DNA of 64,000 nucleotides, taken from NCBI GenBank assembly GCA_964441235.1, contig CAYTUQ010000005.1, forward strand, positions 76,691-140,690, written 5' to 3'. The DNA is from BS750m-G69 sp964441235. GTDB lineage: Bacteria; Fidelibacterota; UBA2242. The notes beneath the pieces are model-generated. The model saw only the letters and a program-made list of their open reading frames with translations. It was not told where the DNA came from and did not search any database. Positions 17,515-25,604 of the stretch are shown one piece after another (position 1 is the stretch's first letter; each line of letters opens with the position of its first letter). The position numbers and the translations under genes were made by a program.

Positions 17515-17655
17515 TCAGTTAATATATTTATTCAGTTCCTCTACCAAATCCACAACTGTTGTCGCCTGTATTAACCAAATGCCGTAAATGTCTTGTGCAA
17601 AATTTACAACTGTTATTATGTTAATAAGGGAAATTGCCTTTATAGTAAGCTTCAC
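17515..17655 (-). pseudogene. Second signal-peptide remnant, similar to the one at 15850
   Basis: A GTG-started frame of 46 codons reads VKLTIKAISLINIITVVNFA, then QDIYGIWLIQA, and stops at 17515. The N-terminus parallels the remnant at 15850-15939 (hydrophobic core, then FAQDI). Its continuation TTVVDLVEELNKYIN is not recognisable. It may be a short exported peptide, but the resemblance to a decayed paralogue is the simpler reading. Confidence 0.45.
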
Positions 17656-17773
17656 TGTACTTTAGAACCTTTGTTAAAATTTTAAAAACCTGATGCTATC
17701 ATGGGAAGTGGTGTTCAATTGCTGCCCTATCCTGCTTTTGTCAAATATCAATTAAACAAACTGAAAAAAGAAT

Positions 17774-19627
17774 TTACTCATAAATCAAATTAAAAAGTAC
17801 GTTTGCCTTTTCTTCATCAAGGTTTTTTAGAATTTTATACTCCTCAAGGGCAGAACCTCTATCACCAATTAGTATATAAGTAATACCAAGATTGCAATGT
17901 GCTTCTGCGTAATCAGGATTGATACGTATAGCCTGTTTAAAGGACTTTATTGCTTCATTATAGCGTCTAAGTTTGCAATAAGCAAAACCAAGACCGAAGT
18001 GTGCATCTGCATAATCAGGATTGATACGTATAGCCTGTTTGTAGGACTCTATTGCTTCATTATGACGTCCAAGATTGACATAAGCAACACCAAGATTGTA
18101 ATGTGCATCTGCATAATCAGGATTGATACATATTGCCTTTTTGTATGATTCTATTGCTTCATTATGACGTCCAAGATTGACATAAGCAACACCAAGATTG
18201 TAATGTGCATCTGCATAATCAGGATTGATACATATTGCCTTTTTGTATGATTCTATTGCTTCATTATGACGTCCAAGATTGACATAAGCAACACCAAGAT
18301 TGTAATGTGCATCTGCATAATCAGGATTGATACGGATTGCCTGTTTTAAGTTTTCTACCGCTTCATTATAGCGTCCAATTTTGTAATAAGTAGTACCAAG
18401 TTCGTAATGTGCTTCTGCACAATCAGGATTTATACGTATTGACTGTTTTAAGTGTTCTACCGCTTCATTATAGCGTCCAAGTTCTCCATAAGAAAAACCA
18501 AGATTGTAATGTGCTTTTGCATAATCAGGATTTATACGTATTGCCTTTTTAAAGCATTCTATTGCTTCATTATACCGTTCAAGTTTGCCATAAGAAAAAC
18601 CAAGATTGTAATGTGCTTTTGCATAATCAGGATTTATACGTATTGCCTTTTTAAAGCATTCTATTGCTTCATTATACCGTTCAAGTTTGCCATAAGAAAA
18701 ACCAAGATTGTTATGTGCATCTTCATTATCAGGATTTATAAGGATTGACTGTTTATAGGCTTCAATTTCCTTCTCATAGACTCCAATTTCACCATAGCAG
18801 TAACCAATTTGAAAATATGCCTCTGCGTATTGTGGGTTTTTACTAACCGCTTGTCCAAAAAAATCAATTGCTTCTTCATAATTATCATTAATAAAGGCAT
18901 CAAGGCCTAAATAGTAAAATCCTTCTGCAGAAGTAAGCCATTCTTCTTCTCTTTTTGCTAACCATTCATATAGCGTTTCCTCTTTACTGGGAATAAGATT
19001 TGCTATTCTTTCAGATGGTATTGCAAAATTGAGGTTTTGTCCTTCAACTATTTGAAATGATATAATTCCTATGACATCTCCATTCATATTTACCAGAGGG
19101 CTACCACTTGAACCAGGGGATACAGGAGCAGTAATTTGGATTATTCTTCCAAATTCTGGAATTTCTCTTACTGCTGATACGATGCCATCTGAAACAGATT
19201 TCTCAAGTCCAAGAGGGTTTCCAATAACTAATATTCTTTCACCAACTTCGGGTGTAGATTTGCTTAATGAGACTGGATTAACTTCACTGTTAGGGATTTT
19301 TGTTGATATACGAATTAAATCACCTTCTTTGTCCTCAGCAAGTATTTTTATAACTGGATATGTTTTCCCAACAAAGGTTTTTACTTCAATACTATCTGCG
19401 TCTTGTAGAACGTGATAATTGGTAATAATATCTCCATCCTTGCTAATAAAAAATCCACTTGCTTGTCCAGTAGTTATTCCATTTTCATAAGTTAGAATAA
19501 CGACGACTGATGGTTCAATTTTTTTAACAATTTCCGGTAAATCTTCTTTTGCAATTAATGAAATGGAAAAAGCAGTGAATAAAATTATAGCAATTGAAAC
19601 CATAATAAATCGATAAGACCTTTTCAT
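17774..19627 (-). CDS. Exported S1C (HtrA-like) serine protease with a long TPR array
   Basis: 617 residues from ATG 19627 (GAGAG upstream; a TTG/ATG start at 19663 adds 12 residues of unlikely leader). A signal peptide MKRSYRFIMVSIAIILFTAF is followed by a trypsin-like domain with the triad in TNYHVL (His), EGDLIRI (Asp) and PGSSGSPLV (Ser). No PDZ domain follows; instead about 11 TPR units of 34 residues run to the C-terminus. Three are almost identical (HYNLGVAYVNLGRHNEAIES...). By family knowledge it would be a periplasmic protease whose TPRs bind partner proteins. Confidence 0.88.
   Translation of the reverse strand: MKRSYRFIMVSIAIILFTAFSISLIAKEDLPEIVKKIEPSVVVILTYENGITTGQASGFFISKDGDIITNYHVLQDADSIEVKTFVGKTYPVIKILAEDKEGDLIRISTKIPNSEVNPVSLSKSTPEVGERILVIGNPLGLEKSVSDGIVSAVREIPEFGRIIQITAPVSPGSSGSPLVNMNGDVIGIISFQIVEGQNLNFAIPSERIANLIPSKEETLYEWLAKREEEWLTSAEGFYYLGLDAFINDNYEEAIDFFGQAVSKNPQYAEAYFQIGYCYGEIGVYEKEIEAYKQSILINPDNEDAHNNLGFSYGKLERYNEAIECFKKAIRINPDYAKAHYNLGFSYGKLERYNEAIECFKKAIRINPDYAKAHYNLGFSYGELGRYNEAVEHLKQSIRINPDCAEAHYELGTTYYKIGRYNEAVENLKQAIRINPDYADAHYNLGVAYVNLGRHNEAIESYKKAICINPDYADAHYNLGVAYVNLGRHNEAIESYKKAICINPDYADAHYNLGVAYVNLGRHNEAIESYKQAIRINPDYADAHFGLGFAYCKLRRYNEAIKSFKQAIRINPDYAEAHCNLGITYILIGDRGSALEEYKILKNLDEEKANVLFNLIYE
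18003..18725. repeat. Tandem 102-bp TPR-coding repeats
   Basis: Within the protease-TPR gene, consecutive 102-bp units are identical or nearly so at the nucleotide level. One pair lies at about 18105-18206 and 18207-18308, and another at about 18510-18611 and 18612-18713. Such identity at silent sites points to recent unit duplication. It also means the copy number in a short-read assembly may be wrong. Confidence 0.8.
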
Positions 19628-19799
19628 AATACCACATCTCTCTATATGTTGGTTTACTATCATCTATCTTGAATTTAATATAATCAATTTATTAAGTAAA
19701 TGAATTTGTTTTTTAATTTTTAATCGTGAGAATCGCTTCTTTAATATTTTTTCACTTGCTATTGCAATTTTTCAAAATCCCTATTATATTAAAATTGCT

Positions 19800-20273
19800 A
19801 TGAAAATATTAGTCATACATGGACCCAATATGCCACTGTTAGGAAAAATTTCCAGCTATACAGGCACTCGCATAACGTTAGACAAAGTGAATAAAGCAAT
19901 CAGAAATAAAGCAAAAGAGCTGGATATTGAACTGAAGATTTTTCAGTTTTATGATGAAGTAAGAATAGTTAAAACAGTCAGCCGAAATCGGAATGAAGTT
20001 GCCGGGCTTTTAATCAGCCCATGTGCATTGGCAAACACGTGCTATTCTTTAAGAGAGCTTCTTTCTATAATAAAAATACCGGCGGTAGAAATACATCTCT
20101 CTGAGTTTCCGTTTGCAGAAGAGAGCTTTGAAAAATCAGTTTTAAAAGATATAGTTCTGGATAGGCTGATAGAACCAGGAATAGAGGCTTATGTCAAAGG
20201 TCTTGATATTCTTTATAACAAAATCCTTCCGAAGGGCTTTCCCGTAGGGATTCTCCGATCATACGATTCGTAA
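19800..20273 (+). CDS. AroQ-like (type II dehydroquinase fold) protein with altered active site
   Basis: 157 residues. ILVIHGPNMPLLG, LLISPCA and VEIHLSEFPFAEESF align with type II 3-dehydroquinate dehydratase (ILxLNGPNLNLLG, INPGAxTHTS, VEVHLSN). The Arg of the lid is replaced (KISSYTG for TREPEIYG), the INPGA Asn is Ser, THTS reads ANTC, and the Arg after the HLSN loop is missing. The Tyr and the HLS His remain. It may be a non-catalytic or altered paralogue. The last residues (LPKGFPVGILRSYDS) come from a dispersed repeat that overlaps the 3' end. Confidence 0.65.
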   Translation: MKILVIHGPNMPLLGKISSYTGTRITLDKVNKAIRNKAKELDIELKIFQFYDEVRIVKTVSRNRNEVAGLLISPCALANTCYSLRELLSIIKIPAVEIHLSEFPFAEESFEKSVLKDIVLDRLIEPGIEAYVKGLDILYNKILPKGFPVGILRSYDS

Positions 20274-20330
20274 GAAAGGAGTCCTTCGTGACCGCTTGAA
20301 AGAGCCTCCAGAGGGATAAACTCTAACAAA
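20225..20330. repeat. REP-like repeats overlapping the end of the AroQ-like gene
   Basis: Contains CTTCCGAAGGGCTTTCCCGTAGGGATTC, AAGGAGTCCTTCGTGACC and CCTCCAGAGGGAT in series. Cores of this kind (CCGAAGGG..TTCC, AGTCCTTCGTGACC) recur near 6300, 21945 and 53715. Part of this one is translated as the C-terminus of the preceding gene. Confidence 0.55.
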
Positions 20331-20340
20331 GGGTAAAACT

Positions 20341-21933
20341 ATGAAAAAGTTCATTATTTTTTTCTTATTTTTTGTTTTCTTCTTCTCAGTATCTTTTCCC
20401 TTTACAGGAGAAGTTGTCAAATCTTACAATACACCCGGCTCCTGCCCTACCGGACTTACTTATGACGGGAAAAATATCTGGTTGGCTGACCGAAAAGCGG
20501 ATAAGTTGTTCTGTATTGATAAAGAAAATGGAAAGGTAATCCGGAAAATTGATTCCCCTGGCTATTGGCCAATGGGCTTAGCATGGGATGGTGAAGCACT
20601 GTGGAATTCCGATGTTAAAGATGGGAAAATCTATAAAATTGATCCAAAAGATGGAACGATTCTGAGAACTGTTGAATCGCCCAACAGCAGTCCGAGAGGT
20701 TTAGCGTGGGATGGTAAATATTTATGGTGCCTGGATAGTCACTCCGATGAAATAATTAAGTTTAGCCCTGATGACGGCACAACTATTGTTGCCTTCAGGT
20801 CGCCCTCTTCCGATCCGAGAGGATTATGTTATGATGGTAAATATCTATGGGTTTCTGACAGGATCAAGGATGAAATTTATATGGTAGATCCTCGGAATGG
20901 CTGCGTTATAATAATCGCTAATGCACCGGGCCCTTTTACAAGAGGATTGTGCTATGATGGTAAATATATATGGGCTGTTGATTATCAGAATGATAAACTT
21001 TATAAACTGAAAGTACGCGATGGTGAAAAATTTGCTAAAAGCGAAGAACGCAAGGCAAAGGTTACTAATACGCACCAGGTGAAAAATTTTGGACCCGGAA
21101 AAATTAAGACACTTGACGTTCATCTGGCAATCCCAACCAACCGGGATAATCAAATACTTCAAGGAGAGATAAAATATACTCCTGCTCCTACAGATTTTGT
21201 AACTGATCGATGGGGACAAAAAACAGCGCATTTTCATTATAAAAATTTGAAGTCCGGTAAAACTGTAAATACTGTAATGGTTTCATCTGTTGCAACTTAT
21301 GATGTTCGCTACTTTTTATATCCGGATAATGCCGGGACTCTTGATGAGATTCCGGAGGAGATTAATGGCAAATACCTGGAGAATAATGAGAAATATCAGA
21401 TAAATCATCCTGTGATTCAAAATGCAGTCAAAGAGGCTGTTGCTGATGAGAAAAATTCATATTGGGTGGCAAGGAAAATTTTCAATTATTTAATTGATCA
21501 CATGTACTACGAAATGGTCGGTGGATGGAATACCGCCCCAACAGTCCTTGAGCGCGGGAATGGCTCATGCTCGGAATATTCTTTTGTCTATATTGCAATG
21601 TGCAGAGCAGCCGGTCTGCCGGCAAGATATGTCGGTACCGTTGCTATTCGAGGTGACGACGCCAGTATGGATGATGTTTTCCATAGATGGGCAGAAGTCT
21701 ATCTGCCGGGCTATGGTTGGATACCGGTAGACCCAAGTGGTGGTGACAGAGAATTGCCGCGTGACCAGGCAAATTATTTTGGACATGTTGCAAATCGCTA
21801 TCTCATCACAACAGAAAGCGGCGGCGGCTCGAAAACCATGGGCTGGACCTATAACTCCAATGAATCTTGGACAACCGATCCCCAGACTAAAGTTTATATC
21901 GAAACTATTGCGGAGTGGGAACCGGTTAAATAA
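20341..21933 (+). CDS. Exported protein: beta-propeller repeats plus transglutaminase-like domain
   Basis: 530 residues. A signal peptide (MKKFIIFFLFFVFFFSVSFP) is followed by five repeats of about 45 residues (P-R/T-GLxYDGKxxWxxDxxxDxIYKxDPxxG), which form an NHL/YVTN-like propeller to about residue 225. A linker leads to a transglutaminase-like core with Cys in GNGSCSEYSF (near 405), His in FHRWAEVYLPGYGW (near 450) and Asp in PVDPSGG. All three catalytic residues are present. It probably acts on protein or cell-wall substrates outside the inner membrane. An AAAGGG ribosome binding site precedes ATG 20341. Confidence 0.87.
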   Translation: MKKFIIFFLFFVFFFSVSFPFTGEVVKSYNTPGSCPTGLTYDGKNIWLADRKADKLFCIDKENGKVIRKIDSPGYWPMGLAWDGEALWNSDVKDGKIYKIDPKDGTILRTVESPNSSPRGLAWDGKYLWCLDSHSDEIIKFSPDDGTTIVAFRSPSSDPRGLCYDGKYLWVSDRIKDEIYMVDPRNGCVIIIANAPGPFTRGLCYDGKYIWAVDYQNDKLYKLKVRDGEKFAKSEERKAKVTNTHQVKNFGPGKIKTLDVHLAIPTNRDNQILQGEIKYTPAPTDFVTDRWGQKTAHFHYKNLKSGKTVNTVMVSSVATYDVRYFLYPDNAGTLDEIPEEINGKYLENNEKYQINHPVIQNAVKEAVADEKNSYWVARKIFNYLIDHMYYEMVGGWNTAPTVLERGNGSCSEYSFVYIAMCRAAGLPARYVGTVAIRGDDASMDDVFHRWAEVYLPGYGWIPVDPSGGDRELPRDQANYFGHVANRYLITTESGGGSKTMGWTYNSNESWTTDPQTKVYIETIAEWEPVK

Positions 21934-22047
21934 TTTCAAATTTTCCCGAAGGGATTCCTATGGAACAAATTGCAGATTTCAAATTGCAAATTATAGACGA
22001 TTTCCCATTTTGGTGGTGATAACCTCAATCACCGGTTTTATGTCGTA

Positions 22048-22130
22048 AACTTTGCGAAAGCTGTTCTTATGAAGTTCTCAATGGACAGATATAAATATTC
22101 ATACTTTATGGAGTTAACTTTCGCAAAGTT
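22048..22130. repeat. 13-bp perfect inverted repeat
   Basis: AACTTTGCGAAAG at 22048-22060 is matched by CTTTCGCAAAGTT at 22118-22130. Each arm is itself nearly palindromic. It lies 115 bases after the transglutaminase gene in non-coding DNA. A REP-like element or an mRNA-end structure is possible. Confidence 0.55.
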
Positions 22131-22335
22131 AAGTTGGGAAAAACCTGGATAACCTTTGCACTGCATTTCCAGAGCGTTGAGAAGAATATTTAGAAAAATT
22201 GTTGTACAAGTATCTCAAATATATTAACATCTGGATAAAATGGTATATCTTCAAACTTTTGGAATTAAACATATTTGTACCGCAGTTCCTTCCCTGTCAA
22301 AGACGGGAAACGTGACTGGCAATACGAAGCCGTAA

Positions 22336-22560
22336 GGAGAAGAATGGCAATCAGTACCTGAATTTGAAAGGGAAATAGAAAAATATAAAGCATATGCTAA
22401 GAATACTTACTTAAAGAATAAGAGAATAAATATTAGAATATCGGAAAGAGATTTAAAGAGACTCAAGTCAAAGTCGATTGAAGAAGGTATTCCATATCAA
22501 ACATTAGTAGTAAGTATTTTGCATAAATATGTTTCTGGAAAATTACTAGAGCAGAATTAG
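22336..22560 (+). pseudogene. Remnant of a ribbon-helix-helix antitoxin (CopG/BrnA type)
   Basis: The frame after a TAA at 22333 reads GEEWQSVPEFEREIEKYKAY, then LKNKRINIRISERDLKRLK, EEGIPYQTLVVSILHKYVSG and stops at 22560. The phrases RINIRISERDLxxLK and GIPYQTL are typical of CopG-like antitoxins that usually start about ten residues further upstream. No start codon exists in frame, so the 5' end is missing. No cognate toxin is seen next to it. Confidence 0.6.
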
Positions 22561-22768
22561 GAAATTATAAAAAGATGATATTGATAAAATTGGACTGACC
22601 ATCGCTTCCACCTAACAGCGAACGCTGTTGCGTAATTTTGGGATTTCGGAGTTTGGGAAGCATTATTGTCTCCAAGAGATCCCTTTGGGAAAAAGTGAGA
22701 GGTTTATTAACATAAATTCGCTGTAGGTGAAGCGTATTCCGTTAGATACATGAACCCGTCGCTGGCTA

Positions 22769-22850
22769 TCAGAAATCACTATAAGAAAACATTATAACCC
22801 CATCCAGATGATTTCCCTCTTCATCTGTCGGTAACAATCTGCCTTTGTAC
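22769..22850 (-). pseudogene. Orphan 3' end of a paralogue of the exported protein at 24456
   Basis: On the minus strand it reads YKGRLLPTDEEGNHLDGVIM then FSYSDF and stop, matching YKGRLLPTNEKGNPLDGVIT then FSYNAF at the end of the gene at 24456. The underlying DNA (22761-22850 against 24448-24537) matches at about 81 of 90 positions. Upstream coding sequence is absent. The rest of 22851-23331 shows no gene; it holds further AGAGAYCYC-type repeats near 23135-23205. Confidence 0.7.
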
Positions 22851-23129
22851 AAAGAGTTTGGGAAAAAGAGTGACGGGGTGAGTGTAAAAACGCACATTCC
22901 GAATCCCGGTGGGGAAAGTGTGTTATAAAGTACATGACGGGATTAAGGTTCACTCCGATAAATCCAGTATGCCATTTTAATTCAAGGTCCGATTTAAATT
23001 TCTTCTTGTTTTTCACTCATTGCTTTTGTAATATTCCATTGTATGATGTTATATGATGAAAAATTAGAAAATCAAAAGACATTTTTCCGTGTTTTATATC
23101 AAATACGGGAAATAGGTGGAAGTAAGTCC

Positions 23130-23210
23130 ATGCTATCTCGTCTCGTAGAGATCCCGCCGGGAAAGAGAGACCTCTTCAAGATAGAGACCTCTAAGAGATA
23201 AGGTTCATAG
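23130..23210. repeat. REP-like dispersed repeat (AGAGAYCYC family)
   Basis: Contains CTCGTAGAGATCCCGCCGGGA, AGAGAGACCTCTTCAAG and GATAGAGACCTCTAAGAGA in a row. It shares cores with 6850-6895, 22670-22690 and 30605-30650. No coding frame is supported here. Confidence 0.55.
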
Positions 23211-23331
23211 ATGGAAAATTTTATATCTATTGACAATGCTGCAAAATTAATTTATTTTCCCGATAGTGCTTTTTGAAAATATATGTTGAACTAAAAAATT
23301 GAAAAAGATAAATGGTGAAAAAATATAAAAT

Positions 23332-23898
23332 ATGAATACAACAGAATTAAAATTAATCAATGGAATTAAATATTTCGTAAAAAATACAAGGAATGTAGGA
23401 AGAACAAAATTGTTCAAGTTATTATACTTTTGGGATTTTTTGCATTTTAAAAGATTTGGCACTTCCGTCACTGGTTTAGATTATTTTGCTTACCCTTTTG
23501 GGCCTGTTCCTAGAAAACTATATGATGAAATTTCTACTGATAATCTCTCAGAATTGTTTTATAAGCATTTTAGAATTATCGAGGAGCATGAAGAAGAAAA
23601 TGATTATAAGCAATTTAAATTTTTGCTTAAAAATAAAAAAATAGACCTGGATTGGTTATCTCCAAATGAATTAAAAGTTTTAGAAGAAGTCGCTTTTACC
23701 TATAAATATTCAACTGCACAAGAAATGAGTGAAATTACTCATTTAAAAAATACACCATGGGATAAGACAAAAGAAAAAGGTATGTTCTTAGAAATTGACT
23801 ATTTTTTAGCTTTAGATGAGGATACTATTCTTGATATAGATACAATAAAAGAAAGATTCCAATTGCAAAAAGAATTACTCACTGATGGCCGAATTTGA
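23332..23898 (+). CDS. Panacea/SocA-domain antitoxin
   Basis: 188 residues. GRTKLFKLLYFWDFLHFKRFG near residue 24 and TGLDYFAYPFGPVPRKLYDEI near 47 are the hallmark of the Panacea (SocA/DUF4065) antitoxin domain. The remaining helical part ends near ITHLKNTPWDKTKEKG (about 140), also family-typical. By family knowledge, such proteins neutralise various toxins, some with chaperone-like or ClpXP-linked roles. The next gene overlaps it by 14 bases, a standard antitoxin-toxin arrangement. Confidence 0.85.
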   Translation: MNTTELKLINGIKYFVKNTRNVGRTKLFKLLYFWDFLHFKRFGTSVTGLDYFAYPFGPVPRKLYDEISTDNLSELFYKHFRIIEEHEEENDYKQFKFLLKNKKIDLDWLSPNELKVLEEVAFTYKYSTAQEMSEITHLKNTPWDKTKEKGMFLEIDYFLALDEDTILDIDTIKERFQLQKELLTDGRI

Positions 23899-24160
23899 AA
23901 TTGGTCAAACCTTCTTAGATTTAGAATCTACGAATTTTTATGGCACTAAAGGCAAATATTACATCGCCCTTTCTAGTGCGGATTATGATGATGATTTAAT
24001 TATTTGCTTCGTTATGAATACCGAGAATCGTATAGATAAATATAAATATGGTTGCAATAAATCAGCTCGAAAATTTATAATTGCATCTAAATCTTTCTCC
24101 TTCATTGATCGTGATACTTCGATTATGCTTAATCAACCTGTTTGTTATAAATTAATTTAG
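23885..24160 (+). CDS. Putative toxin partner, N-terminal part (ends at an amber codon)
   Basis: 91 residues, starting inside the antitoxin gene. FEIGQTF, GKYYIALSSA, LIICFVMNTEN, KFIIASKSFSFI and DRDTSIMLNQPVCYKL form a series of short strands resembling PemK/MazF-like SH3-barrel toxins. This family call is tentative. It stops at TAG 24158-24160, and an open frame continues in the same phase directly afterwards (24161-24307). The natural protein was therefore probably about 140 residues. Confidence 0.55.
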   Translation: MAEFEIGQTFLDLESTNFYGTKGKYYIALSSADYDDDLIICFVMNTENRIDKYKYGCNKSARKFIIASKSFSFIDRDTSIMLNQPVCYKLI

Positions 24161-24307
24161 ATGTACAAAAACAATATTAATTTATTAGATAAAGCAGACA
24201 AAATGTTGTGCCGTCAGATCAAAAATTGTATTGATATGAATTATATCCCCCCAAAATTTGCTAAAATTATTAATGATTGCTTTAAATCGCAAAAAAATAG
24301 CAGTTAA
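24161..24307 (+). pseudogene. In-frame continuation of the toxin after the amber codon
   Basis: The 48-residue frame begins with ATG immediately after TAG 24158-24160, in the same reading phase. It reads LLDKADKMLCRQIKNCIDM, then NYIPPKFAKIINDCFKS. That resembles the C-terminal helical end of PemK-like toxins, where a helix with QI..I and a final IPxKxxxLI follow the barrel. The split could be a nonsense mutation that disarms the toxin, a sequencing error, or a reinitiated separate small protein. Confidence 0.5.
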
Positions 24308-24447
24308 TAACTGCGTCAACCCGACACAAGGGTCTTTTAATTTTAAAAAAGAGTATTTGTTAAATCAGGTTACAAAAAAATCTAATATTCTTTTTGTAAA
24401 CGCCCTTGTACGTGTTACGATTTGTTAGTTCACATAGAACTCAGGGC

Positions 24448-24537
24448 GCTGGCTATTAGAAAGCATTATAAGAAAACGTTATAACCCCATCCAGAGGATT
24501 TCCCTTTTCATTTGTTGGTAACAATCTGCCTTTATAC
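24448..24537. repeat. 90-bp direct repeat, right copy (left copy 22761-22850)
   Basis: Nine differences over 90 bases from the left copy. The two copies are in the same orientation about 1.7 kb apart. They enclose REP-like DNA and the Panacea locus. The right copy is the 3' end of the gene at 24456 plus a few bases beyond its stop. Confidence 0.75.
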
Positions 24538-25169
24538 ATAATCAGCCTGTTAGGATTCTCCGTATCAATGTAGAAAAATATAGGCTTAACTAATCTTCTT
24601 GCTATCCATGAAGATGCTTCCATTTTTATCTCATAACACTCTTTGTCATCTACTTTTACCATGCCAATCTGTTTTAACTGAAATCTTTCAGTTGTTGGAC
24701 GGAGAGGAACCAATAATCGAAATAATATTTCCTGACCATTATTGAGCATAGTAAGCTTCTTTATAATAAATATCGGTAGAAAGGAACCGTGAAGTATCAA
24801 TCCATCTTTTTTTATGCCTTTTCCCCTGAAATTATTATCAGAATTCCTTTTATACCGCAAAATATATTCATTATTTCTGCCAGTGATTATTTCTTTCCTT
24901 CCGGTGCGATAGTCCTCCAATTCATACTTCACTATTTCAAAAGACTCGGCTTTATATTCTATTTCTTCTTTTAATATACTATTGCCGGCTTTATCGAAGA
25001 AATTTGAATTCATGTAAGCATTATCACCTTCCTCGATAAACATTCCTCTGCAATGGAAATATATCTCGTTATTTATTTTGTTTTCTGCCTTATATTCTTC
25101 CAGAACCTGAGCCATATTTAATTTTACAGCTGCTGCTAAGCATATTAAACAAACCAATACTTTTATCAT
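24456..25169 (-). CDS. Exported protein of unknown function (DUF6134-like)
   Basis: 237 residues from ATG 25169, where a signal peptide begins (MIKVLVCLICLAAAVKLNMA); the in-frame start at 25238 would add a non-signal leader. The mature part is rich in beta strands: EIYFHCRGMFIEEGD, FEIVKYELEDYRTGRKE, LRPTTERFQLKQIGMVKVDD and WIARRLVKPIFFYIDTENP. It resembles periplasmic DUF6134/DUF3108-type proteins; the call is tentative. It stands alone. A degraded copy of its 3' end lies at 22769-22850. Confidence 0.6.
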   Translation of the reverse strand: MIKVLVCLICLAAAVKLNMAQVLEEYKAENKINNEIYFHCRGMFIEEGDNAYMNSNFFDKAGNSILKEEIEYKAESFEIVKYELEDYRTGRKEIITGRNNEYILRYKRNSDNNFRGKGIKKDGLILHGSFLPIFIIKKLTMLNNGQEILFRLLVPLRPTTERFQLKQIGMVKVDDKECYEIKMEASSWIARRLVKPIFFYIDTENPNRLIMYKGRLLPTNEKGNPLDGVITFSYNAF

Positions 25170-25238
25170 TTTATTTCTATGATAGACCACAGACAACCTC
25201 ATTATTGAATTCATTTTCAAGATTCCGAATAATTTCAC

Positions 25239-25604
25239 AACTTCTCAATATTAAATATACTTCTTGTATTTTATTCTCGTCAACCAAAAAGCGTCTATCT
25301 GGTAATACAAAGCACAGAGCAATACATTCAGGAATTATAACGCAATATTGTTACTTCGCAGAAGTTTCCCCGAAAAATTTAGGGCTAATTCTGGCATTAC
25401 ACTGAAATGATTTAACCACCCCTTAATCCCCTTCCGGCAGCTGCCGGAGGAAAGAGGGGAAGTCTATTTAAAAACTTCATAAAATAAGGTTCTAAAAATT
25501 CCGAAACTTCTGAAAACACTTTTCCACTTATAAATGAATATTACCATTATAAAATACAAAATCTTATGTTATATTCATCCATTAATTCTGGGGGAACTTC
25601 AGTT
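25239..25604. other. Intergenic region with a hairpin repeat
   Basis: About 365 bases with no supported gene. A hairpin-forming repeat lies at 25413-25462: CCCCTTAATCCCCTTCC, GGCAGCTGCC, then GGAGGAAAGAGGGG. The arms around GGCAGCTGCC are complementary. Confidence 0.4.

Noticed and set aside
18003..18725. CRISPR-like regular repetition
   Set aside because: The 102-bp periodicity has no spacers and is the TPR-coding part of an intact reading frame.
18452..18748. Plus-strand frames inside the TPR gene
   Set aside because: They are antisense shadows of the repeats, with repeated Cys/Ile/Phe-rich translation and no ribosome binding site.
22792..23016. 74-codon minus-strand frame
   Set aside because: Its C-terminal part is the duplicated tail of the 24456 gene read in the wrong frame.
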